Assembly: GCA_029942065.1 (NCBI GenBank)
Contig: JAPYTY010000024.1
Location: 2,337-14,616, forward strand
Direction: 5' to 3'
DNA length: 12,280 nt
From: Acidobacteriota bacterium
GTDB lineage: Bacteria; Acidobacteriota; UBA6911; RPQK01; JADFOI01
The position numbers and the translations under genes were made by a program. The notes under the pieces are model-generated. The model was not told where the DNA came from, made no database searches, and saw nothing but the letters and a program-made list of their open reading frames with translations. This document shows positions 1 to 6,301 of the stretch, piece by piece; the stretch's first letter is position 1, and the number at the start of each line of letters is the position of its first letter.

Positions 1-1
1 C

Positions 2-997
2 CGACTGGGGATCTCGGTTGATTATCCCATGTTCCTGATGTATCACGCCTACATGGATATGACTCGGGCGGATGACCTGGTCCGTCTGCTGGTCCAGCAA
101 AACGTCAGCATCGAGTTCGAGCAGGTCAACACGGCAGGACGATGGGTTCCCGAATACCGTGAAGCCTGGCTGGAGGAGGACATCCAGCTGCTTGAGGATC
201 CCAACCTTCATTATGTTCCCCAGGCAAACCGGGACCGGGTTCTCTACTATGAACCCTACGACCAATTGAGCGACCAGCAGCGGCAACTGGTTCGCGAAGG
301 ATACGACAAGCGCAAGGACTTCATCGGCCGCTTTGCCCGGGCCGGCGGCAAGACTCTGGCGGGATGCGACACCGCCTCTTTTGTCCTCTCCGGCATCTGT
401 TTACATCGGGAACTGGAACTTCTGGTGGAGGCGGGACTCTCGCCCATGCAGGCCATTCAGGCAGCCACCAGGAACAATTTTGAATTCCTGCAGGAGGAAG
501 ATCTGGGTACGCTCCAACCCGGCAAAATCGCGGATCTCATCATTGTGAGAGAGAATCCTCTGGAGGATATTCGCAACACCCGGACCCTTGATCTGGTAAT
601 GCTGGATGGCAAGCTGGTGGATACGGGCTACCATGCCGACTTCGTTAACCCCATCCCCAACCCGTTTGCGGGAGGAGGCTTCGTGAATCCCAGACCCTTC
701 CTGAGGGTGATCTACCCCATGTCCGGCAGCCAGCTGAATCAGGAACTGACCTTGATAATCGAGGGAAGTAATCTGGCTGATGAGTCGGTGGTAGAATTCG
801 ACGGAAGCGAGGTTCACAGCACACCCGTCGCGAGCACCATGCTGCGGGAGACCCTGTACAACCCCGTCTATACCCAGCTGGAGGTCACAATTCCGGCCCG
901 CCTGCTGGACCGTTATGGGAGCTACCGGGTGATCGTGAGAAATCCCAGGCCTCAGGGAGGAGTCTCCAACGCGTTGACCTTTTTTGTAGCGCAGTGA
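2..997 (+). CDS. Amidohydrolase (imidazolonepropionase-like), C-terminal part, with a C-terminal IPT/TIG-like domain; 5' end outside window
   Basis: The frame is open from the first base, so the visible 331 residues are the C-terminal part of a longer protein. Roughly residues 1-215 match the second half of a metal-dependent amidohydrolase. AGCDTA (about 120-125) places an Asp where the family has its catalytic, metal-binding Asp. This is followed by HRELELLVEAGLSPMQAIQAATxN and by the typical end LGTLQPGKIADLIIVRENPLEDI...LVMLDGKLVD. The likely role is hydrolysis of a C-N bond (amide or cyclic amide) by a one- or two-metal TIM-barrel enzyme; the substrate cannot be read. About 100 residues follow (232-331) with the pattern of an Ig-like IPT/TIG domain (VIYPMSGSQLNQELTLIIEG, then YRVIVRNP and SNALTFFV). 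Such domains usually occur in exported proteins, so the enzyme is probably exported; the N-terminal signal would lie outside the window. The amidohydrolase call is firm and the TIG call is by pattern. Confidence 0.85.
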   Translation, partial: RLGISVDYPMFLMYHAYMDMTRADDLVRLLVQQNVSIEFEQVNTAGRWVPEYREAWLEEDIQLLEDPNLHYVPQANRDRVLYYEPYDQLSDQQRQLVREGYDKRKDFIGRFARAGGKTLAGCDTASFVLSGICLHRELELLVEAGLSPMQAIQAATRNNFEFLQEEDLGTLQPGKIADLIIVRENPLEDIRNTRTLDLVMLDGKLVDTGYHADFVNPIPNPFAGGGFVNPRPFLRVIYPMSGSQLNQELTLIIEGSNLADESVVEFDGSEVHSTPVASTMLRETLYNPVYTQLEVTIPARLLDRYGSYRVIVRNPRPQGGVSNALTFFVAQ

Positions 998-1040
998 AAT
1001 TAGATTAGAAGTCCGAAATTCCAGAACTGACACCAAAGTT

Positions 1041-1427
1041 ATGTCCGAACAAGATCCAACCAACGATCTCTCCGTGGTTGACGGCCACAAATACATTTCG
1101 CTGACCACTTTTCGAAAAACGGGAAGGGGCGTCGCCACACCCGTCTGGTTCGTCCGAAGGGAGGGCAAGCTTTGCGTCTGGACCCAGCGCCATTCAGGCA
1201 AGGTGAAACGTCTTGGCAACAATGCCAGGATCACCCTGGCTCCCTGTAGGGCTAGCGGGAAGATCCTGGGACCTACCGTCGAAGGTGAGGCTCGGATTGT
1301 TTCCCTTGAGGAAAAGGAAGAGGCACGGCAGCTTTTTCTCAAAAAGTACGGCTGGATGATGCACTTCTTCGCGATACTGCACCGCAAACATGAGCATGTG
1401 GTTCTGGAGATAATCGCTGACCGCTGA
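1041..1427 (+). CDS. PPOX-class F420-dependent oxidoreductase-like split-barrel flavoprotein
   Basis: The 128-residue product has the length and pattern of the small pyridoxamine-5'-phosphate-oxidase-like split barrels often annotated as PPOX class F420-dependent oxidoreductases. Diagnostic runs are KYISLTTFRKTGRGVATPVWFV (the first two strands, residues about 17-38), the strand LCVWTQRHSGKVKRLGNN (48-65) with the cofactor-phosphate-contacting Ser/Lys region, and LAPCRASGKILGPTVEGEARIV. These proteins bind F420 or FMN and reduce small molecules; the cofactor cannot be decided here and no F420 biosynthesis gene is visible. It is cytosolic, with no signal peptide. The start at 1041 keeps the whole barrel but has no convincing Shine-Dalgarno sequence in front. 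It lies 43 bp after the amidohydrolase and could be cotranscribed with it. Confidence 0.85.
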   Translation: MSEQDPTNDLSVVDGHKYISLTTFRKTGRGVATPVWFVRREGKLCVWTQRHSGKVKRLGNNARITLAPCRASGKILGPTVEGEARIVSLEEKEEARQLFLKKYGWMMHFFAILHRKHEHVVLEIIADR

Positions 1428-1434
1428 CCGCGGT

Positions 1435-1453
1435 CGCTGGTCTTCGACCAGCG
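1435..1453 (+). terminator. Hairpin just downstream of the PPOX-like gene, possible terminator
   Basis: Eight-base perfect arms CGCTGGTC and GACCAGCG enclose a TTC loop 8 bp after the stop codon at 1425-1427. No U-run follows, so intrinsic termination is uncertain. It may instead be part of the repeat block that starts here. Confidence 0.35.
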
Positions 1454-1454
1454 C

Positions 1455-1468
1455 GTTCCACGTTCCAA
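1455..1468 (+). repeat. Heptamer tandem pair GTTCCAC/GTTCCAA
   Basis: Two adjacent 7-mers of the form GTTCCAN lie immediately upstream of palindromic element A. A related three-unit array at 10260-10280 lies at the same place relative to the second copy of element A. Confidence 0.6.
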
Positions 1469-1473
1469 TCAGC

Positions 1474-1515
1474 CACGATCATGCAGCCTGTTGTAGGGGC
1501 GCACTCAGTGCGCCC
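1474..1515 (+). repeat. REP-like palindromic element A, copy 1
   Basis: The element begins CACGATC, continues ATGCAGCCTGTTGTAG, and ends in a near-perfect palindrome with 9-bp arms GGGCGCACT and AGTGCGCCC around a single C (1497-1515). Copy 2 at 10286-10328 is in the same orientation and matches the leader up to GGGGCGCAC apart from one substitution and one inserted T. The palindrome's centre differs, but the outer GGCGCAC/GTGCGCC arms are kept. Conserved stem ends with a changed centre argue for a selected or mobile hairpin rather than a protein remnant. Confidence 0.75.
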
Positions 1516-1578
1516 ACAGCAAGGTCTGTGATGCTAAAAAGGGCACCGACAAGAAGAATCCAGACTTCAGATGGAGAG

Positions 1579-1644
1579 TCCGGAGTGTGGGAGGCGCCTC
1601 AGTGCGCCGATTCCGGAAGGCCGCTCACAGAGCGGCCGCTACAA
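1579..1644 (-). repeat. REP-like two-hairpin element B, copy 1 (inverted relative to copy 2)
   Basis: Read on the minus strand this is TTGTAG, then a hairpin with arms GGCCGCTC and GAGCGGCC around TGT, then a second small hairpin GGCGC...GCGCC, ending near TCCGGA. It matches 10167-10232 in inverted orientation at 62 of 66 positions by my hand alignment. There is no coding potential conserved between the copies. It lies 40 bp beyond the 3' end of the GMC oxidoreductase gene. Confidence 0.8.
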
Positions 1645-1683
1645 TAAAAAAAGTCCGAAATTCAAAAGCGCCCACCCTCAATC

Positions 1684-3171
1684 TCAGCTGAAGTTATCTG
1701 CCACCATGCGCTGGGCTGCAAAGGTGGCTACCGTGGCCACGGCCATGGCCAGGCTCCCAATGGAGGTGCGCGGCAGGACGCCGGCGTCGCAGATAAAAAG
1801 ATTGTCCACATCGTGGCAGCGAAAGCGGGAATCGACGACCGAGGTTTTGGGATCCGTTCCGGCCCGGCAGGTGGAAGCCAGATGAGGCAACCGGATCGAC
1901 TTCAGAAGGGTTTCCTTCGGGGTCATGCGAATCGCTCCCATCTTCTGGAGAATTTCTTCGGCGATGTCGAGGGCTTCCGTCAACCTCCTCATGACCATGG
2001 GATGGTCGGTTTCGTAAATGAGCCTCAATTGATCGTCCAGGTAGCCCTCCGCCTCCTTGGGGTTGGTCCACAGGACCACTCTTCCGATGCTGCGTCTTCC
2101 CACCTTCATGAACTCCTTGGTCTCTCTTCCGAATTCGGGAGTGAACTCGCTGGTAATAGCCTGATCGGGCGGTGCCAGGCCACCCATCCCGCTGTCCTGA
2201 AAAAAGAGGGAATCATGACCGTATCGGTTCATCCGGTGCAGGAAGTAAGTGCCGGCGTTCCAGCCTCGATCGCCGTCCTTGAGAGCTTCCGGAAAGAGGG
2301 CCCAGATGTAGTTCTCGGGGTGACAGTGGGCGCGCCTTCCCACGTTGAGGTTTTCGATGACGGTCTTGCTCCCGAGCAGGTCCCGGGGACCGAAGCCGGA
2401 CTTCCAGAGCAGGGCCGGCGTTTGAACGGCACCGCAGGAGAGCAGGATATTGTCGGCTTCGACCAGCCGCTCCTCCCCATCCTCGGTGTAGAGGATTCCC
2501 GTTGCCCGGGTGCCCTGAAAGAGCAGACGTTCGGCCATGACATTGGTGAGGATCTCGACTCCGTGTCTTTCAGCATCGGGAACATGGGTGATCAGGGTAC
2601 TCATCTTGGCGTCGTATTTGCACATATGGCCGCCGCCGCAAAATCCACAGAGGATGCAGTTTTTCTTGGCACCTTCATAGGCCTGTACATCGAAGCCCAG
2701 AGAACGAGACACGGTTCGAAACCGCATCTGTCCCGAACTCAGGGACTCCTCCGGATCGGCGTGGACATTGAAGACCCTTCGCACCTCGGCAGCTGCAGGG
2801 GCCACGTTTTCTTCGGTCCAGTCCACGCCGGTGGTGTAGTTCCAATTGGCGTAGTCGGCCGGGAAGGGGATATGGGATTGACCACCGAAAGTCACGGAAC
2901 TGCCTCCCAGAATTCTGGAACCTCCACGCATGGCGTACCGTGGATTCCCCGTGAAATCCTGGGGCACATTGGTGAAGGCCCTGCGGCGCAGGGGGATGCC
3001 GTACCCGGGGCGAGCTTCTCCCCTGAAGTCGGGCCCTGCTTCCAGCAGTAGGATACGCAGTTTTTCCCCGGTCTCAGGATGGACTCCGTTTGCGGCAATC
3101 CGGGCCGCCAGAATGCAGCCTGCCGTTCCTCCGCCTACGATCACCAGGTCGTACCTTTGGTTTTGTGTCAT
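1684..3171 (-). CDS. GMC family FAD-dependent oxidoreductase no. 1, with four-Cys motif
   Basis: The 495-residue product is a complete GMC oxidoreductase, a flavoenzyme that oxidises alcohols or sugars. The FAD-binding Rossmann motif is at the N terminus (YDLVIVGGGTAG, residues 7-18), with the adenosine-ribose Glu in LLLEAGP (41-47). The second GMC signature region lies around RILGGSSVTFGG (86-97). The C-terminal substrate domain ends with HLASTCRAGTDP (430-441) and the usual LFICDAGVLP. His430 fits the conserved active-site His. The second catalytic residue, normally His or Asn in an N-P-T context, appears to be Ser473 here. A cluster C172-x2-C175-x2-C178-x5-C184 sits in the linker, as in GMC proteins thought or known to carry an Fe-S centre. 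There is no signal peptide. The start is preceded by AGAGGT at a good distance. It is paralogous to the gene at 6302-7792. Substrate unknown. Confidence 0.9.
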   Translation of the reverse strand: MTQNQRYDLVIVGGGTAGCILAARIAANGVHPETGEKLRILLLEAGPDFRGEARPGYGIPLRRRAFTNVPQDFTGNPRYAMRGGSRILGGSSVTFGGQSHIPFPADYANWNYTTGVDWTEENVAPAAAEVRRVFNVHADPEESLSSGQMRFRTVSRSLGFDVQAYEGAKKNCILCGFCGGGHMCKYDAKMSTLITHVPDAERHGVEILTNVMAERLLFQGTRATGILYTEDGEERLVEADNILLSCGAVQTPALLWKSGFGPRDLLGSKTVIENLNVGRRAHCHPENYIWALFPEALKDGDRGWNAGTYFLHRMNRYGHDSLFFQDSGMGGLAPPDQAITSEFTPEFGRETKEFMKVGRRSIGRVVLWTNPKEAEGYLDDQLRLIYETDHPMVMRRLTEALDIAEEILQKMGAIRMTPKETLLKSIRLPHLASTCRAGTDPKTSVVDSRFRCHDVDNLFICDAGVLPRTSIGSLAMAVATVATFAAQRMVADNFS

Positions 3172-3225
3172 GGATTACCTCTTGTCGGAAATCGTACCAT
3201 AGAGAAGGTCAGGTGCTGGAGTCTT

Positions 3226-3252
3226 TTGTCATGCGTCGGCGATGAGTATAAT
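3226..3252 (+). promoter_or_regulatory. Candidate sigma70-type promoter for the rhodanese gene
   Basis: TTGTCA (3226-3231) and a perfect TATAAT (3247-3252) are separated by 15 bp, which is shorter than the ideal 17. They lie about 40 bp upstream of the rhodanese start, in the 123-bp gap between divergent genes. The -10 box is strong and the spacing is the weak point. Confidence 0.5.
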
Positions 3253-3294
3253 GGGCGCCGTATCTGAATAATGCTATCCAAGGAGGAGGATCCT

Positions 3295-4134
3295 ATGGCT
3301 GATTTTGCACATCCGGAAATGCTGGTTTCGACCCAGTGGGTCGAGGAAAACAAGGACGATCCCAAGGTCGCAATCGTCGAAGTCGATGTGGACACCAAGG
3401 CCTATGATGAAGGCCATGTTCCGGGCGCCATCGGGTGGGCCTGGGATACCCAGTTGTGCGATACTCACCAGCGCGATATTGCCCCCAAGGAAAACTTTGA
3501 AAAACTCCTGGGTGATTCGGGAATCGACAACGCTACCACGGTGATCCTTTACGGCGACAATAATAATTGGTTTGCCGCCTGGGCTCTCTGGCAACTCAAG
3601 ATCTACGGGCACCAGGATGTACGCATCATGAACGGCGGACGAGCCAAATGGCTGGAGGAGGGAAGAGAACTCAGTGCCGATGCCGCCGATGTGTCTGCCA
3701 AGTCCTACTCGGCCAGTGATCCTGATTTCTCGATTCGGTCCTATCTGCCGGACGTGCAGAAGGCGACCCAGGAAAAAACCGTGGAGCTGGTCGATGTCCG
3801 CAGTTCTCAGGAGTACACAGGTGAAGTGCTTTCCCCGCCCGGTCTCCCCGAGACCTGTCAACGAGGGGGCCACATCCCGGGCGCCAGCAGCATCACCTGG
3901 GCCAAGGCGTGCAACGAAGATGGAACCTTCAAGTCGTTCGATGATCTCAAGGCTCTCTATGAAGGAGCCGGGATCACCGGGACCAAACCTATCATCGCCT
4001 ATTGCAGGATCGGAGAAAGATCCAGCCACAGCTGGTTTGTTCTCAAGTATTTGCTCGGTTACGACAATGTCACCAACTACGATGGAAGCTGGACCGAGTG
4101 GGGAAATTTGGTCGGGGCGGAAATCGAAAAGTAG
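3295..4134 (+). CDS. Two-domain thiosulfate sulfurtransferase (rhodanese)
   Basis: The 279-residue protein has two rhodanese domains (about 10-125 and 145-275), the usual length for thiosulfate or 3-mercaptopyruvate sulfurtransferases. The N-terminal domain is the inactive type, with no catalytic Cys loop. The C-terminal domain carries the active loop CRIGERSSH with Cys237 as the persulfide-carrying residue. Runs such as ILYGDNNNWFAAWALW, CNEDGTFKS and NYDGSWTEWG closely follow the actinobacterial CysA/SseA type. CRxGER/CRIGER favours thiosulfate over mercaptopyruvate (CGxGVTA in the latter). It is cytosolic and moves sulfane sulfur to thiophilic acceptors such as cyanide or thiols. An earlier in-frame ATG exists at 3271, but the strong AAGGAGGAGG at 3280-3289 lies just before the ATG at 3295, so that start is chosen. 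No cysteine or sulfur genes are adjacent. Confidence 0.93.
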   Translation: MADFAHPEMLVSTQWVEENKDDPKVAIVEVDVDTKAYDEGHVPGAIGWAWDTQLCDTHQRDIAPKENFEKLLGDSGIDNATTVILYGDNNNWFAAWALWQLKIYGHQDVRIMNGGRAKWLEEGRELSADAADVSAKSYSASDPDFSIRSYLPDVQKATQEKTVELVDVRSSQEYTGEVLSPPGLPETCQRGGHIPGASSITWAKACNEDGTFKSFDDLKALYEGAGITGTKPIIAYCRIGERSSHSWFVLKYLLGYDNVTNYDGSWTEWGNLVGAEIEK

Positions 4135-4172
4135 TTTTTACCACCAAGGCACAAAGACACTAAAGAAGATAA

Positions 4173-4201
4173 CTGAGTCAGGGCGCAACGCCCTGACTCA
4201 G
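4173..4201. terminator. Perfect 13-bp-arm hairpin between convergent genes, probable bidirectional terminator
   Basis: Arms CTGAGTCAGGGCG and CGCCCTGACTCAG enclose a CAA loop. The element lies between the ends of the rhodanese (+, 4134) and the tandem hydrolase (-, 4257). On the minus strand the stem is followed by TTATCTTCTTT, a modest T-rich run, so intrinsic termination is most credible for the hydrolase transcript. On the plus strand no T-run follows. A smaller stem, TCGTTCC/GGAGCGA with one G-U pair, sits at 4208-4224. Confidence 0.6.
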
Positions 4202-4256
4202 ACTCTGTCGTTCCTTCGGAGCGATGTCTACTCTTTCGTTTTCTCCACACCGAGCA

Positions 4257-6131
4257 TCAGCGAGGTGTTTCTCCGCGCGCCAGGCGCGCTCTATCGATCT
4301 CCCCAGTGGGACCGGCCACTTCGGAAATGAAACTGACGTATTCCACGCCGAAGACGTCGTTCACCAGAGCCATCGGCGGCTGTCCCATTCCGTTTAAAAA
4401 GTTGAGAGGGCAGCAGTGATAGCGATCGGGGATCTCCACCAGTCGTGCCGACAAACCTTTTTTCAATAGAGCGCTGTAGAAGTTGTGGGCCTGTTCGGGC
4501 AACAGATAGAGATCGTTGTCGGTGAAGGTAATCAAAAAGGGCGGCGCCGAGGAACTGATGTGGTTGATAGGGGAGGCTTGCAGGAGGGTGGCCTGCTCGG
4601 TGCCAAACCCCTGCTCCAGGCCGGTGGGGACCTGTCCCGGTTCAGGCCAATGGGGCAGGTCATAGATTCCCGAAGTCGGGATAACGCCCTTGATGGAAGC
4701 TGCGGGAACTCCCTCCGCTTCGAGAAAGCTGGTGTCCAGTGCCAGCAGAGAGACCAGGTGGCCTCCAGCCGAGTGGCCATGAATGACGATCCTTTCGGTG
4801 TCAATTCCATAGCGGGCGGCATTGGTGTAGACCCAGGCGAATGCACGTGCCACGTCTTCTATGTGAGTGGGATACTTCACGATGGGAGACAGCCGGTAGT
4901 TGGTGGCAGCCACCCCCCATCCCAGCCGCGTCAGAACGCTGACCAGAACCTCCAGTTCAGGCGTGACTTTATCACCCACCCTCCAGCGTCCGCCGTGGAC
5001 ATAAAAGACCAGAGGAAAGCTGGTCCCGCCCTCCGGAAGATAAAGGTCCAGAGCATTGAATGCCGGATCGGCACCCGGGCCGTCAAAGTACTCGATGTCC
5101 TTGATGATCTTCATAGAAGGGGAGGGAAGCCGGGGGACCGCTCTGGGGCCTCCTTCCGGCCAGACCGCACGAAAATCTCTGACAAAGGATCCGCTGCGGA
5201 CCCCCTGCACAAAACGGACCAGTGCGGGGCCCAGCAGATCCTCCACTGCGATGATAGGCGTGTTGCTGCTGATGTCGCGTACGGTGACCCGTCTGCCAAT
5301 GTTCGACATGACATTGAGATGGGTCCGTGCCGGAATCCTCACCAGGTGGGCCGGCAGTCGCCGGTTCAAGAGCAAACCGTGAAAGGTCTTGGCCTGTTCT
5401 GCAAAACCCATGTAATCGTTTTCGGCAAAGGTAATCAGGAAGGGAGGCGTGCGGGTGCCTGCGCCGGCCACCTTGAGTGCCGGAGAGGCGTCACGCTGCC
5501 CTTGAGGGTCCCGCCCGAAGGCCTGTTCTCTCGGGTGAGGAGGTGTTCCCAGGTCGTAGCTGTTGGCCACATCATAGGGGCCGCTGATGGTCATGACTCC
5601 CTTGATCCGGTCCGGCGAGAGGCCATGCCGGTCCAGGTATCGGGGGTCCAACGCCAGAAGAGAAACCAGATGTCCCCCGGCTGAGTGTCCCGCCAGAAAA
5701 ATCTCATCGGGATCAATCCCGTATTCCCTGGCATTCTGGAAAATCCAGGCAAAGGCCCGGGCAATGTCCTCGATGTGGGCTGGATGCTGAACTGTCGGGG
5801 AGAGCCGGTAATTGACCGAGGCCACTGCCAGACCTTGCGAGGTGAACAAGTTGACGAAGTTGACGCCTTCTTCCCGGGATTTATCCCCACCTCTGAAGGC
5901 ACCCCCGTGAACATAAAACACAAGCGGGAGCCCGGACTCGCCGTGGGGCAGATAAAGGTCCAGGCTATGAAACCGGGCGTCGGCCCCCGGATCTGAGAAG
6001 TAAGGGACATCCCTTATCACTTGCAGAGTCGTTTGAGGGAAGGCGGTGGGGGTAAAGAAAACCCAAAAGGCAGCGGTGAGAACCACCACGGTTTTTATCC
6101 TCAAACCTGGGGTGATGATGGGTCGATTCAT
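4257..6131 (-). CDS. Secreted alpha/beta hydrolase with two tandem BD-FAE/carboxylesterase-like domains
   Basis: The 624-residue product has a signal peptide (MNRPIITPGLRIKTVVVLTA..., cut near residue 30-33) and then two homologous hydrolase domains (about 36-310 and 340-604), repeated with a period near 304 residues. Each has the oxyanion HGG (75-77; 379-381), the nucleophile elbow GHSAGG (Ser150; Ser454), an acid Asp in AENDY or TDNDL (Asp239; Asp538 or 540), and a late His (271; 572), so both look catalytically complete. Both carry FxxLDLYLP and NYRLSP, as in esterase/lipase family enzymes of the BD-FAE or HSL type, which act on small acyl or carbohydrate esters. It is probably periplasmic or secreted. 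A longer frame begins at 6224, but ATG 6129-6131 has AAGGAG at 9 bp and starts the signal peptide, and a TTGACA box overlaps the longer start. Confidence 0.92.
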   Translation of the reverse strand: MNRPIITPGLRIKTVVVLTAAFWVFFTPTAFPQTTLQVIRDVPYFSDPGADARFHSLDLYLPHGESGLPLVFYVHGGAFRGGDKSREEGVNFVNLFTSQGLAVASVNYRLSPTVQHPAHIEDIARAFAWIFQNAREYGIDPDEIFLAGHSAGGHLVSLLALDPRYLDRHGLSPDRIKGVMTISGPYDVANSYDLGTPPHPREQAFGRDPQGQRDASPALKVAGAGTRTPPFLITFAENDYMGFAEQAKTFHGLLLNRRLPAHLVRIPARTHLNVMSNIGRRVTVRDISSNTPIIAVEDLLGPALVRFVQGVRSGSFVRDFRAVWPEGGPRAVPRLPSPSMKIIKDIEYFDGPGADPAFNALDLYLPEGGTSFPLVFYVHGGRWRVGDKVTPELEVLVSVLTRLGWGVAATNYRLSPIVKYPTHIEDVARAFAWVYTNAARYGIDTERIVIHGHSAGGHLVSLLALDTSFLEAEGVPAASIKGVIPTSGIYDLPHWPEPGQVPTGLEQGFGTEQATLLQASPINHISSSAPPFLITFTDNDLYLLPEQAHNFYSALLKKGLSARLVEIPDRYHCCPLNFLNGMGQPPMALVNDVFGVEYVSFISEVAGPTGEIDRARLARGETPR

Positions 6132-6195
6132 GGTCGTCAACTCCTTGGCATCGAAAGGGAACTGAAAAAAGCGTTTGCTCTTCAAGTTTGAAAAT

Positions 6196-6224
6196 AATTT
6201 GCCCGATTTTGAAATTGGTGTCAA
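6196..6224 (-). promoter_or_regulatory. Candidate promoter for the tandem hydrolase gene
   Basis: On the minus strand there is a consensus -35 TTGACA (6224-6219). It is followed after 17-18 bp by the AT-rich CAAATTATTTT, a weak -10. It lies 65-95 bp upstream of the chosen ATG at 6131. The -35 box is convincing and the -10 box is not. Confidence 0.4.
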
Positions 6225-6301
6225 CGGTCATTTGTCGCTTGCCTCCGGATGGTGTGCATGCCATTGTAGAACCAACCATTGAGAGGAGGGGAGTACCCAT
6301 C

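Noticed and set aside
401..1468. Minus-strand open frame (355 codons) across the amidohydrolase and PPOX genes
   Set aside because: It crosses two recognisable plus-strand genes and the gap between them, and shows no domain of its own.
1813..3051. Long plus-strand open frame (412 codons) opposite GMC no. 1
   Set aside because: It is antisense to a gene with full FAD and active-site motifs. Its translation shows no recognisable domain, and it starts without a ribosome binding site.
4485..5684. Plus-strand open frame (399 codons) opposite the tandem hydrolase
   Set aside because: It is the complement of two well-conserved hydrolase domains, has no known motif, and arises from GC-rich codon use.
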